Shown one piece after another: positions 7,021-17,200 of a DNA stretch of 64,000 bases. The first letter of the stretch is position 1, and every line of letters starts with the position of its first letter. Location of the stretch: assembly GCA_902790375.1 (NCBI GenBank), contig CADARY010000012.1, forward strand, positions 44,886 through 108,885, in the 5' to 3' direction. The position numbers and the translations under genes were made by a program. Under the pieces are notes generated by a model, which was not told where the DNA came from, made no database searches, and saw only the letters and a list, made by a program, of their open reading frames with translations. Source of the DNA: Oscillospiraceae bacterium. Lineage in GTDB: Bacteria > Bacillota > Clostridia > Oscillospirales > Oscillospiraceae.

Positions 7021-8910
7021 ATGAAAACAGATATTAAAACAAGGTGGCTGCTACTGCTGCTGATTTCCGTTTTCTTTATAGGCGCTGCCGCCACATTGCT
7101 GACTGCACTCGGCGATAACAGCCCACAGCCGGAGGAGCCTGTCAGCTTGTATCCCGGTTCAGACTATTATGTCTATGGCATGGAGGTGGACGGCAATGTA
7201 TTTACGCCGACCAACAACGACCCACAGATTTCTTTTGTGATGCCCCCTGTATGCGTCAGGTCTGTGACGATCGTATTTGCCGAAGCGATGCGGCAGGATA
7301 TCGCTGTTCAGGTCTTTTACGCCCCGGAGGGAGAGAGCTTTTCGGAAGCCAACAGTGTCCGTTCCACCGCGTGGGAGAACAGTGCCGAGAGCAGCGTCAC
7401 GCTGCCGGGCGGACTATATGCGAGCATCCGCCTGGACATAGACGGGCAGGTGAAACTGAAGGAAGTGCGCCTCAACGAGCCCCAAGAAGTCTATGCCGCG
7501 CGCTATGCGACATGGCTTTGCATTGCGCTGCTGGCTGCGCTGGCCATCACAGCGGCTGACTTTATCCGGAGCGGGTGGAACGTAGAAAAGCTCTATCCGA
7601 TCTGCGCGCTCTCGCTGGGCTTGCTCTATCTCACAGCGCTCACGCCGCTGTCTGTGCCCGATGAAGGGCATCACTATCAATCGGCGTATGAGCTGTCCAA
7701 CGTGCTGCTGCTTCAGGCGGACAAGCGAGGACTGGGAGACAGCGCGGACTTTGATTATACGGATTTTACGCATCACCACAACACCTCGGCAGGCTACAGC
7801 CGCATAGCCAGAATCGTGAACGCGCCCGCTGAGCAGGGACAGGACATCCCGATCCCCACGCCGAGGGAGCACAACTATTTCCCGATGCATCTGCCCCAGG
7901 CGATGGGGCTTGCCCTCGCGCGTGTGCTTGGCTTCAATTTTATTTGGACGTTTTGGCTGGGGCGGCTGTTCAATTTGCTGTTTTATATACTGCTGAGCTA
8001 TTGGGCGATCCGAATCGTGCCCAGGTTTAAGACGTTGTTTTTCCTGGTCGCGCTTTCGCCGATGTCCCTTCATCAGGCGGCGTCCTTCTCCTACGATGCC
8101 TTTGTCAACGCATTGTCGCTTCTTCTGCTCGCGCTCCTTCTGCGGGCGATCCTTACGGAAAAGCCGTGGGATGGACGCGCCTTTGGCACAGCCCTTGTCG
8201 TCAATATGCTGCTGACCCCGGCCAAAGTCGTCTATTATCCCATCTCGGCCCTGGCGCTTCTGATCCCTGAAGCGCGCTTTCGGAACAGAAAAACGCGCCT
8301 TGTGTATCTCATCGCGTTCTTTCTGCTGCCGCTCCTGTTTATGCTGCTGTTCCGCATGCGGGTCCTGAGGACTACCGTGGTCGCGGCTGCGGGCACTGTG
8401 GTGAACCGAACGGGCGGACACAGCTATACGCTTTCTTTCCTGCTCAGTCACCCCGCTCAAACGGTAAAAATGTTTGTTGTGACTGCGTTGAAGAATGGCG
8501 TGGATTGGTTGGAAGGCGCTGTGGGACTCTCGCTCAGCGGGCTGTCATTACCGCTGCCCGAATGGATTCCTCTTGGGTACATCGTGCTGCTTGTCCTCGC
8601 AAGTATCCATAAGGAACAGGAAGGCCCCTGCCTGGGCGGCAGGGTGCGCCGCACGTTTTGCGCGGTGGCGTTTGTGGTCAGCATCCTGGTAATGCTTAGC
8701 CTGTGTGTGGGCTGGACCTCAGACACCAGCGACGTAATACAGGGCATCCAGGGCAGATATTTTATCCCGATCCTGCCTCTGGCATTCCTCTCATTGAACA
8801 GCAACACACTTGTCCTGAAAAGGAATTTTGACCGGGAGCTGATGCTGATGGGGAGCCTGATGAATATCGCAGCACTCCGTCAGATCATAGAGTTTACGTT
8901 GATGAACTGA
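7021..8910 (+). CDS. DUF2142 polytopic membrane protein (GT-C-like)
   Basis: 629 residues with an N-terminal membrane helix, a soluble segment to about residue 160, then many membrane spans. The motif PDEGHHYQSAYE near 213 and GIQGRYFIPILP near the C-terminus are typical of DUF2142, a family related to GT-C enzymes that use lipid-linked sugars outside the membrane. It is the first gene of the polysaccharide cluster and overlaps the next gene by one base (TGATG). The probable role is transfer of a sugar to an exported glycan; donor and acceptor are unknown. Confidence 0.85.
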   Translation: MKTDIKTRWLLLLLISVFFIGAAATLLTALGDNSPQPEEPVSLYPGSDYYVYGMEVDGNVFTPTNNDPQISFVMPPVCVRSVTIVFAEAMRQDIAVQVFYAPEGESFSEANSVRSTAWENSAESSVTLPGGLYASIRLDIDGQVKLKEVRLNEPQEVYAARYATWLCIALLAALAITAADFIRSGWNVEKLYPICALSLGLLYLTALTPLSVPDEGHHYQSAYELSNVLLLQADKRGLGDSADFDYTDFTHHHNTSAGYSRIARIVNAPAEQGQDIPIPTPREHNYFPMHLPQAMGLALARVLGFNFIWTFWLGRLFNLLFYILLSYWAIRIVPRFKTLFFLVALSPMSLHQAASFSYDAFVNALSLLLLALLLRAILTEKPWDGRAFGTALVVNMLLTPAKVVYYPISALALLIPEARFRNRKTRLVYLIAFFLLPLLFMLLFRMRVLRTTVVAAAGTVVNRTGGHSYTLSFLLSHPAQTVKMFVVTALKNGVDWLEGAVGLSLSGLSLPLPEWIPLGYIVLLVLASIHKEQEGPCLGGRVRRTFCAVAFVVSILVMLSLCVGWTSDTSDVIQGIQGRYFIPILPLAFLSLNSNTLVLKRNFDRELMLMGSLMNIAALRQIIEFTLMN

Positions 8911-9614
8911 TGAAAACACTGATTATTATTCCGGCCTGCAATGAGGCGAAAAATATAGCCGGCGTCATAGCGGATCTGAGGCGCTTCTACCCGGAGGGGG
9001 ATTATCTCGTCGTCAACGACTGCTCCACGGATGAAACAGCGGCCACGGTCCGACAGCTTGGGGTGAAGTGTCTGTCGCTTCCCGTAAATCTGGGGATCGG
9101 CGGCTGTGTGCAGGCCGGTTATCGTTATGCGCAGGAGCAACACTACGAGTACGCAGTCCAGTTTGACGGCGACGGGCAGCACAAGGCGCAGTACATCCGC
9201 GACCTGCTTCGACCGCTGGAGGATGGAGAGGCGGATATGGCAGTTGGCTCTCGTTTTCTGGCGGACGGGGGCTTTCAGTCTACCGCTATGCGCCGTCTGG
9301 GTATCAAATTCCTGAGCAGGCTTATCCATGTCCTGTGCGGAATCCGTGTGAGCGATGTGACCTCCGGGATGCGGGCGGTCAACAGGAAGATGATACAGTT
9401 CTTTTCCGCACACTACGCACAGGATTATCCCGAGCCGGAGTCCACACTGGCTGCTGCACGGCGCGGCGCGCGTATTGTCGAAATCCCTGTCCAGATGCGA
9501 GAGAGGCAGTACGGGGAGAGTTCGATCAAGCCAGGACACGCTGCGTATTATATCGCAAAGGTTACGCTGGCTCTTCTGATGTCCAATGCGGAGAAGGAGG
9601 AGGGCGAGATATGA
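8910..9614 (+). CDS. DPM1-like GT2 glycosyltransferase
   Basis: 234 residues, soluble. GT2 motifs are IIIPACNEAKNI at the start, VVNDCSTDET for nucleotide binding and QFDGDGQHKAQYI with the DGD metal site. This is the short dolichol-phosphate-mannose-synthase-like form that loads a sugar onto polyprenyl phosphate. It overlaps the DUF2304 gene by four bases (ATGA), a pairing common in surface-glycan loci. The lipid-linked sugar it makes could feed the DUF2142 protein just upstream. Confidence 0.9.
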   Translation: MKTLIIIPACNEAKNIAGVIADLRRFYPEGDYLVVNDCSTDETAATVRQLGVKCLSLPVNLGIGGCVQAGYRYAQEQHYEYAVQFDGDGQHKAQYIRDLLRPLEDGEADMAVGSRFLADGGFQSTAMRRLGIKFLSRLIHVLCGIRVSDVTSGMRAVNRKMIQFFSAHYAQDYPEPESTLAAARRGARIVEIPVQMRERQYGESSIKPGHAAYYIAKVTLALLMSNAEKEEGEI

Positions 9615-10015
9615 ACAGAGCACTGCAACTGTTTTTACTACTGGCCATTACGCTGTATTTTTTCGCACTGGTGCATTTTTCGCGCCGGAAGCGGGTTGAG
9701 CCGAAGTATATGCTCCTGTGGATCATATCCGGCGTCATGATGATCGCGCTTACCCTGTTTCCTGCGTTGCTGAATCGGGTGTCACGCTTTCTCGGTATTT
9801 ACGATCCGACGAATGCGCTGTTTGCCATCGTGCTCTTTTGCGTCATCATTATCCTGATGGCTCTGACGGCTATTCTCTCTCACCATAATGCAGATATTAT
9901 AAGACTGGTTCAGGAAAATGCTTTGCTGGAACAGCGTATCCGGGAGTTGGAGAATAAAGCCGAAACGGACGAAGCCATGAAGAGTGCCGAAAAAGGTGAA
10001 AGGAATGCAGTTTAA
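9611..10015 (+). CDS. DUF2304 membrane protein
   Basis: 134 residues with three predicted helices (about 3-20, 34-52, 68-90) and a C-terminal charged helix likely to coil (VQENALLEQRIRELENK). DUF2304 proteins are small partners of DPM1-like glycosyltransferases and may help flip or anchor them. Its start overlaps the GT2 stop and its end overlaps the next GT2 by 11 bases, so the three are tightly coupled. Confidence 0.85.
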   Translation: MNRALQLFLLLAITLYFFALVHFSRRKRVEPKYMLLWIISGVMMIALTLFPALLNRVSRFLGIYDPTNALFAIVLFCVIIILMALTAILSHHNADIIRLVQENALLEQRIRELENKAETDEAMKSAEKGERNAV

Positions 10016-10811
10016 GAACTCGGATCATACATTTGTTCTTCTTGCCTATAAGGAGAACCCCTTTTTAGAGGAATGTATCCGCTCTATCCTTGCACAGAGC
10101 GTTCTCGGCGAGGTGATGATGGCGACCTCAACGCCTAACGAGTATCTATATCGGCTTTCGGAGTGCTACTCCATTCCGCTGTTTATCAACCCCTCCCATA
10201 CAGGAATCGGGTCAGACTGGAATTTTGCCTGCTCCATTGCACGAACATCCTTGGTCACGCTCTGCCATCAGGATGACTGGTATCATCCTGATTTTCTAAA
10301 ATATACGCTCGATGCGATTGGCCCGAAGCAGACGCCGCTTATCATTTTTACAGACTATGACGAGAAGCGCGAAGGAGAAACGGCGTATGCAAAGAGAAAT
10401 CTACGCATTAAACGCATTATGGAGGCGCCGCTTCGCCTCCGAACCGTTCAGCGGAGCATTTTTGCTCGACGCTTGATCCTTGCCTTTGGTGATCCTATCT
10501 GTTGCCCTGCTGTGACGATCAATAAGATGCTTGTGCCAGCCGAGCTCTTTAGCTCACAGTACAAGAGCTGCGTGGATTGGGACGCCTGGGAGCGCCTGGC
10601 CAGGCTGAATGGCGATTTCGTATACTGTCCAAAACGGCTGATGGCTCATCGGATCTGGCCCGGCTCGACCACATCGGCATGTATCGACGAACACAGCCGC
10701 ACCAAAGAGGAACTGGAGATTCTGGAGCGCTTTTGGCCTCCATTTGCGGCGACGATCATTTCAAAGCGATACTCCACGGCGCAGCAGAGCAACACCGTGA
10801 AACAGAAATGA
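10005..10811 (+). CDS. GT2 family glycosyltransferase
   Basis: 268 residues from ATG 10005, which has GGTGAAAGG upstream. The in-frame 9984 start lacks an RBS. Motifs: FVLLAYKENPFLEECIRSI at the start and CHQDDWYHPDFL with the QDD metal site. The C-terminal part, CVDWDAWERLARL, fits the acceptor-side helix of GT2 enzymes. Its start lies inside the end of the DUF2304 gene in another frame. The sugar is unknown; the RfbC gene next door suggests a rhamnose-containing product. Confidence 0.85.
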   Translation: MQFKNSDHTFVLLAYKENPFLEECIRSILAQSVLGEVMMATSTPNEYLYRLSECYSIPLFINPSHTGIGSDWNFACSIARTSLVTLCHQDDWYHPDFLKYTLDAIGPKQTPLIIFTDYDEKREGETAYAKRNLRIKRIMEAPLRLRTVQRSIFARRLILAFGDPICCPAVTINKMLVPAELFSSQYKSCVDWDAWERLARLNGDFVYCPKRLMAHRIWPGSTTSACIDEHSRTKEELEILERFWPPFAATIISKRYSTAQQSNTVKQK

Positions 10812-10879
10812 GCCTTATCGGAGAACACATTGTGGAGAGAATCACATTACCGGAGTACAGAGAGAAGGAAAAAACGAGC

Positions 10880-11443
10880 ATGACAGTCGGAAACTTCACC
10901 TTCATTGAAACAGAAATTGAGGGCGTGTTTATCATCGAACTGAAAGCATATGGCGACAGTCGGGGCTATTTCATGGAGACCTACAAAAAGCCCGACTTTG
11001 ATGCCGCAGGTCTGCGGTACGATTTCATTCAGGACAACCAGTCCGCATCTCGGAAGGGCGTTCTCCGCGGCCTGCACTTTCAGAAGAATCATCCCCAGGC
11101 CAAGCTGGTACGGGTCTTCTCTGGAGAAGTGTTCGATGTGGCTGTGGATCTGCGCAAGGGCAGCAAAACCTATGGGAAATGGGTTGGCACCTGCCTCAGC
11201 GCGGAGAACAGGCGGCAGCTTTTGATCCCTCGGGGCTTTGCTCATGGATTTCTTGTGCTGAGCGATTTCGCCGAGTTTACCTACAAATGTGATGAGGTCT
11301 ACCATCCGGAGGACGAGGGCGGCATCGCCTGGAATGATCCTGACATTGCGGTAGCTTGGCCGGATATGGGAGAGCTGATCCTGAGCGAGAAGGACAAAAA
11401 GAACCCCACGATGGCAGATCGCCCGGTGGAGTTTCAGGTGTGA
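10880..11443 (+). CDS. rfbC: dTDP-4-dehydrorhamnose 3,5-epimerase
   Basis: 187 residues from ATG 10880. The cupin motifs of RmlC are clear: FIQDNQSASRKGVLRGLHFQ with the catalytic His in RGLHFQ, VFDVAVDLRKGS, and PRGFAHGFLVLSD. It converts dTDP-4-keto-6-deoxyglucose to dTDP-4-keto-rhamnose, and RfbD at 12412 completes dTDP-L-rhamnose. RfbA and RfbB are not in the window. An upstream in-frame start at 10577 lies within the preceding gene and is rejected. Confidence 0.95.
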   Translation: MTVGNFTFIETEIEGVFIIELKAYGDSRGYFMETYKKPDFDAAGLRYDFIQDNQSASRKGVLRGLHFQKNHPQAKLVRVFSGEVFDVAVDLRKGSKTYGKWVGTCLSAENRRQLLIPRGFAHGFLVLSDFAEFTYKCDEVYHPEDEGGIAWNDPDIAVAWPDMGELILSEKDKKNPTMADRPVEFQV

Positions 11444-11447
11444 ATAT

Positions 11448-12401
11448 ATGGGAGAGGATAAGCCAAAGATTTCTGTTTTGATGGCTGTTTACGAGCCACG
11501 GCTGGACTGGCTGAAGGAACAGCTCATGTCATTGAATGCCCAGACCTATCCCAATCTCAGACTCTATGTGCGGGATGATTGTTCACCCGATGTTCCATTC
11601 GAGATGGTGAGGGCGCTTGTTGAGCAATGCATCACGTCCTTTCCGTATACCATTGAGCGCAACGAGCGAAACCTTGGTTCTACGAAGACCTTCGAGCGCC
11701 TGACCATGGAGGCAGAGGGCGATTATCTTGCCTATTGCGATCAGGATGATATATGGCTTCCAGAAAAGCTCAGCGTGTCAGAGACACAGATCGGTTCTGC
11801 GGGATTGCTTTGCGGAGATGTGATCCCCATTGATGCAGATGGCAGGAGACTTGCAAGCAGCATCACAGAGCTTAGACCGAGGATCATTCTTAAAGAAGGA
11901 GCCGGTCTTGGCGGCAGCTTGATTTACAGAAACTTTGTCATTGGCTGCACAATACTGATCCGAAGCGACATAGCAAAAGCCGCTGTGCCCTTCGCGCAAA
12001 GCATGGTGCATGACCACTATCTGGCGTGGTATTGTGCGCAGAAAAACGAAATTGCCGTGGCGAAACAACCGCTTTTATATTACAGGCGGCATGAGGGAAA
12101 TCAGACAGCAGTTTTAATGAATGTCGTAACAAAACAGGACTATCTCCGTTTCCATTTGGGAGAGTTCCTTTCCCGAGTCTCCGATTTGTCGGAACGGTCG
12201 GATGGAGAGGAGCTGCGTGAGGCTGCTGAATGGGCACAGGCGCGCTGCGACAATGCGGCTAAAAAAAGAGGCGCAATCAGACGGCTTTGGGCTCTGCGCC
12301 GCGTGGATACCGCCACAACCCTGTTTGAAATCATTGGATTAAAACTTCCCGAGCCTCTGTTCCAATGGGCAATCAGACTGATCCGTTCGGGAAAACTGTG
12401 A
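11448..12401 (+). CDS. GT2 family glycosyltransferase (rhamnosyltransferase-like)
   Basis: 317 residues. Motifs: KISVLMAVYEPRLDWLKEQL, YVRDDCSPD for UDP/dTDP binding, and YLAYCDQDDIWLPEKL with the DQDD metal site. MVHDHYLAWYCA and a YYRRHEGN box follow, as in RgpB-like rhamnosyltransferases of rhamnan polysaccharides. It starts five bases after rfbC and is followed ten bases later by rfbD, so a dTDP-rhamnose donor is a reasonable inference. A related enzyme with the same boxes is encoded at 13254. Confidence 0.88.
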   Translation: MGEDKPKISVLMAVYEPRLDWLKEQLMSLNAQTYPNLRLYVRDDCSPDVPFEMVRALVEQCITSFPYTIERNERNLGSTKTFERLTMEAEGDYLAYCDQDDIWLPEKLSVSETQIGSAGLLCGDVIPIDADGRRLASSITELRPRIILKEGAGLGGSLIYRNFVIGCTILIRSDIAKAAVPFAQSMVHDHYLAWYCAQKNEIAVAKQPLLYYRRHEGNQTAVLMNVVTKQDYLRFHLGEFLSRVSDLSERSDGEELREAAEWAQARCDNAAKKRGAIRRLWALRRVDTATTLFEIIGLKLPEPLFQWAIRLIRSGKL

Positions 12402-12411
12402 GGCGATCAAA

Positions 12412-13257
12412 ATGAAAATTCTGGTGACCGGCTCAACGGGTCAGTTGGGCCACGATGTTTGTGGCATCCTCTCGCAGCGCGGAATTAAACACAAAGGCGT
12501 GAGCAGTGCTGATTTTGATATTACAAGCAAAGAATCGACGCAAGCATTTCTTGAAAACTATCAGCCGGATGCAGTCATTCACTGCGCGGCGTACACAAAG
12601 GTCGATCTGGCCGAAGATGAAGCGGAGCGCTGCATGTGCGTCAACGCGGAGGGAACGCGGAATATCGCCGAAGCGTGCCGGGAGTGCGGCGCAAAGCTGC
12701 TCTATGTCTCCACAGATTATGTCTTTCCCGGTACGGGGGAAAAGCCCTGGGAGACCTGCGACCCGACCGGGCCGCTGAACGTCTACGGCAAAAGCAAGCT
12801 CGCAGGCGAAGCGGTGGTAAAGGAGCTGGTCGAAAAGTATTTCATCGTCCGCACCTCCTGGGTGATCGGCGAGCACGGGAACAACTTCGTCAAAACCATG
12901 CTGCGCCTTGCGGAGAATCACGACAGTCTGAGCGTGGTGGACGACCAGATCGGCTCGCCCACCTTTACAGCCGAGCTCGCCTCGCTGCTGTGCAGGATGA
13001 TCGAAACGGAAAAGTACGGCGTCTACCACGCGACGAACGAGGGCTTCTGCTCCTGGGCGGAGTTGGCCGAGACGGTCTTCCGGTTCGCCGGAAAGAACGT
13101 GACCGTGCATCCCGTCAGCACGGAGGAATACGGCGCAAAGGCTCTGCGCCCGAAAAACTCCCGCCTGAGCAAGGCGTCCCTGGATGCGCGCGGCTTTGCG
13201 AGGCTGCCGGAGTGGGAGGAAGCGCTTGCGCTTTTTATGAAGGAGAGATTGCTGTAA
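12412..13257 (+). CDS. rfbD: dTDP-4-dehydrorhamnose reductase
   Basis: 281 residues. Short-chain dehydrogenase features: N-terminal GSTGQLGHDV for NAD(P)H, AYTKVDLAEDE, the STDYVFPG box, and catalytic Tyr-Lys in YGKSK (PLNVYGKSKLAGE). It reduces dTDP-4-keto-rhamnose to dTDP-L-rhamnose after RfbC. The gene overlaps the start region of the next glycosyltransferase, whose SD lies inside its last codons. Confidence 0.95.
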   Translation: MKILVTGSTGQLGHDVCGILSQRGIKHKGVSSADFDITSKESTQAFLENYQPDAVIHCAAYTKVDLAEDEAERCMCVNAEGTRNIAEACRECGAKLLYVSTDYVFPGTGEKPWETCDPTGPLNVYGKSKLAGEAVVKELVEKYFIVRTSWVIGEHGNNFVKTMLRLAENHDSLSVVDDQIGSPTFTAELASLLCRMIETEKYGVYHATNEGFCSWAELAETVFRFAGKNVTVHPVSTEEYGAKALRPKNSRLSKASLDARGFARLPEWEEALALFMKERLL

Positions 13258-14186
13258 ATAAGGAAGCAGAAAAGATCGCCATTTTGCTGGCGTCCTATAA
13301 CGGGGAAAAGTACATAGCGGAGCAGATCGAATCCCTGCTTAAGCAGACGGAAGCGGGATGGGAGCTGTTCATCCATGACGACGGTTCGACGGACTGCACG
13401 CCGGTAATTCTCCGCCGCTATGAGGCGCGGTATCCGGATCGAATCCACGTTCTGGACGGTCCCCCGTGCGGCGGCGCAAAGGACAATTTTCTCCGGATGC
13501 TGCGGGAGGTCCGGGCGCCCTATGTGATGTTCTGCGATCAGGATGACGTATGGCTTCCCGAAAAAATGGAAGTTACACTCGGGGAAATGAAACGGCTCGA
13601 GGTGAAGCACGGCGCGGAGAAGCCGCTGCTTGTGTTCACGGATCTGTGCGTGACGGATGAGCGTCTGCATCCCATCGCCGCGCGGCTGAGCGCCTATCAG
13701 AAGCTCGATCCGCGGCGCACAAAAGCGAAGGAGCTCATGATCCAGAATGTGATTACCGGCTGCACCGTCATGCTCAACCGCGCGCTGGTCAAACTTGCGA
13801 TCAGGCCCGAGAACACCACCGGGATCATCATGCACGACTGGTGGTGCGCGCTGATTGCGGCCTCCTTCGGCGCTGTTTCCTATGTGGACCGAGCGCTTGT
13901 CCTGTACCGTCAGCACGGCGGCAACTCTGTGGGCGCGAAAAATCTGAACAGCCTGCGCTATTTAACAGCGAAAATCAGGAGACCGACAGGCATCCAAAAT
14001 TCTCTGCTGGCAACACGGCGTCAGGCCGCGCTCCTTGCGGAGACCTTTCCCGGCGCGGACGCGATTTTCCGCGAATACGGGCGGCTCGGCGGCAAAAGGA
14101 AGGGCGAGCGGCTTCGCTTCTACGCGAAAAACGGAATTTGGAAAAGCGGCTGGCAGCGGAATCTGGGGCTGTTGGTCTGGGGGTAA
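13254..14186 (+). CDS. GT2 family glycosyltransferase with no standard start codon
   Basis: About 310 residues. Motifs IAILLASYNGEKYIAEQI, IHDDGSTDCTP, MFCDQDDVWLPEKM and a YRQHGGNS box mark a rhamnosyltransferase-like GT2, similar to the product at 11448. The domain begins a few residues after the RfbD stop, and no ATG, GTG or TTG lies in frame where the start should be. AAGGAGA (13240-13246) is placed seven bases before GTA 13254, exactly where a GTG overlapping the rfbD stop would be expected. Either a point change or base error altered the start, or translation begins at ATT 13248 or GTA. The upstream in-frame extension within rfbD is unlikely. Confidence 0.8.
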   Translation, partial: VNKEAEKIAILLASYNGEKYIAEQIESLLKQTEAGWELFIHDDGSTDCTPVILRRYEARYPDRIHVLDGPPCGGAKDNFLRMLREVRAPYVMFCDQDDVWLPEKMEVTLGEMKRLEVKHGAEKPLLVFTDLCVTDERLHPIAARLSAYQKLDPRRTKAKELMIQNVITGCTVMLNRALVKLAIRPENTTGIIMHDWWCALIAASFGAVSYVDRALVLYRQHGGNSVGAKNLNSLRYLTAKIRRPTGIQNSLLATRRQAALLAETFPGADAIFREYGRLGGKRKGERLRFYAKNGIWKSGWQRNLGLLVWG

Positions 14187-14205
14187 AGGAAAGGATTTTA
14201 TTAGC

Positions 14206-17200
14206 GTGAACACGGAAAAAAACCAACCGCGTGCGTCGATCATTATTATCGCGTACAACGACGAGGCGCATATCGAACGGGCGATACAGAGCGCCTGTAA
14301 TCAGACCGAAAGCAATATTGAGATCATTTGTGTTGACGACGGATCCATGGACTCTACCTATGAGCGCATGTGTCAGTGCGCGGCCCGGGATGATCGGATC
14401 AAAACGATCACCCAGCCGAACAGCGGGATTCTCGCCGCGCGGTACGCGGGCCTTCAGCAGGTTTCCGGCGAATATACCCTGCTTATAGACTCGGACGATT
14501 TCCTTTTACCGGACGCAGTAAGAACGGCATACGACGCTGCGGACAAGCTCGGTGCGGACGTTCTGGAATACGGGATCAAACTTGAAAAGAGCAGCACTGA
14601 CCCTCCATCCGAAGTGGTGTGGCGCTACTCAGAACGCTATTATTCCCAGGACAAGCCGCTGCCTGAGGCGATCAGCGGACCCGAACTGATTAATGCCTGC
14701 TATGCCGATCGGGCAATGCCATGGAATGTCTGGAACAAGCTGTACGATACTGCGTTACTGCGGAGAGCCTTGCGGGAATACCGGGGAGAACGGATCTGCA
14801 TGTGTGAGGACATGCTGATTACGCTGATGGTTCTGTGCCATGCGAAGCATTACGCGCGCATAGATGCGAAGCTGTATTCGCATCTGGTCGGAGGCGGAAT
14901 GTCTTCAACATCAGATAGTATGGGTTCTTCTGAGCACATAAAGCGCAGGGGTATTGAATGGCTCGTCCTGAAGCTGGCGCGGGAATGGCTGAACAGAATC
15001 GCTTATCCCCAAATTGAAATCACTCGTGGTATGGAGGCGTTCGGCTGGGAAATCCTGGAAAGCACGATTGCCAGCCTGACTACGAGAAACTCTCGGGCCG
15101 TGCTTGCGGAGTACCTCGTCCAGCTTTCACAGCTTTGTAAAGCGGAGGAATTCTCGGACCTGTTGAGCATATGCATCGAACGTCAGCAGGCCCTTCTGGT
15201 ACAGTCAGCAAAAGAGGAGCGGCAGCTCGGCGTAGACCTGCGCCAGGAGCGCGAGCGGGCCGCGCGGCTGGAGGAGGATAAGCGACGGCTCAGCGAAGTC
15301 CTGGGGCAGCAGCGCACACAGATCGCACAGCTTGAGGCGCAGAACCGCAATCTCAGCGTGAGCTTTGAGACCATCTCCAATTCGACCTGCTGGAGGATCA
15401 CAAAACCGGTTCGTGTTGTTTTGGATACAGTAAAGGCATTGCCGTACAAAGGGAAAGCGTATATCCTTCTTGCTAAAAAGGCGGCCGTTATTCTGAGGAC
15501 TCAGGGAGCCAAAGCGGTTTTTGAAAAGTACAGACAGAGAAGGCTTCGCTTGCGTAAAGCATACAATCTGACGGGATCAGGTCGTGTTACCCGCAATTCC
15601 TTTGTCGATGATGCAGGGGAAGAACAGGAGCCTGTCATTCCACAGGAATGGCTTGATATTCAACGGCAAAAGCCGCTGATTTCGATTGTGATTGCAGCAA
15701 AACGCCTGGATGTGCGCGCTCCGTATCTGAAAAAAGCGCTTGCGTCCTTATGTGCACAGCGCTACCAAAACCTGGAGGTCATTGTCGTTGCGGATGCGGT
15801 GGATATGCCCTTTGTCCAGGAGCTGATACGCTCCTTTGATGCGCAAATCACACTGAGAAGCGTTATGCTGGAATGTGATGCGCAGAATCGGTGGGCGTAT
15901 TGGTGTGAGGGCATATCTGCGGCGAGTGGGGATCTGATTGGTTTCCTGGAGCAGGAGGACACGCTGAGTCCCAATTGCCTGGCCTATGTGCTTGAGGCAT
16001 ATAATGAGTCAATGGTCAAAAACTGTGAGCTTTATCTGATTCCGGATGAATCGCAGACGAAAGACGATGAGACACGTTTTAAGGATTGGAAGTCTGGAGC
16101 CGGCTGGCATTGCGGCGGAGCGGATGGCTTGCTGCACTTCGGCGTGTTTGACAAGAGGCGTTTTCTGTCCGATCAAGCCGCATTTGAACAATGGCTGCTC
16201 TCCTTGAAACCGGAGCAGATTTTTGTCGCGCCTTGGGTCGGCTGCCGTGAAGCCGCGATAGAAAATCTTTGGGGCGATAACAGCGTCAAATGCCTTGCGT
16301 TCTACCTGCCTCAATTCCATGAGATTCCCGAGAATAACCGGTGGTGGGGAGAGGGCTTCACAGAATGGGTGAATGTCAGGAAGGCCGAGCCTCTCTATCA
16401 GGGCCATCATCAGCCCAGAATCCCGGGCGAGCTGGGGTATTACAATTTGGGCGGAGCGGAAGGAGCCGAGATTCAGAAAAAACAGATCGCGCTGGCCAGG
16501 GAGTACGGTCTTGCGGGCTTCTGTTATTACTATTACTGGTTCGACGGCGGAAAGCGCCTGCTGGAAATGCCGCTGGACAGGCATCTTCACGATAAGACGA
16601 TGGACTTCCCGTTCTGTCTGTGTTGGGCGAACGAAAACTGGACGCGCCAATGGGACGGACAGCAGAGTGAAATCCTCATGCCTCAAACCTATCAGCCCGG
16701 TTGGGCCGAGCAATTTATTCTTGACCTGTTGCCCTATCTGAAGGACGAGAGATATATCCGCGTCAACGGAGCGCCTTTCCTGTTGATTTACAATTTGCAG
16801 GATATTCCGAATCCTTCCGAGGCAATCAACACCTGGCGGGCGGTTGCGGAGCAAAACGGCATAGAAAGGCTGCATATCTCTGCGGTAAGACGGACGATGG
16901 AGTCCGGCGAGCTGGAGTTGTCCGGGCATTCTCTGGACTCCCTGACAGACTTCCCGCCGCATCTTCTTGGGCTTGTGAACATCGACCATGATGAGGACGT
17001 CAGATTCAGGCTTCCCCACGGACAGGTAAAGGATTATCGAAAAGCGGCCAGCTTCTGCGCGGAGATGCCCAAACAGAATTACACCTATTTCCGTACGGCC
17101 ATGCTGGAATGGGACAATACCGCCAGACGGGGGAAAAAAGCTTACATATTTGAAGATTTCTCCATGAAAGAGTATCAGAAATGGCTTTACGCCGCAAAGA

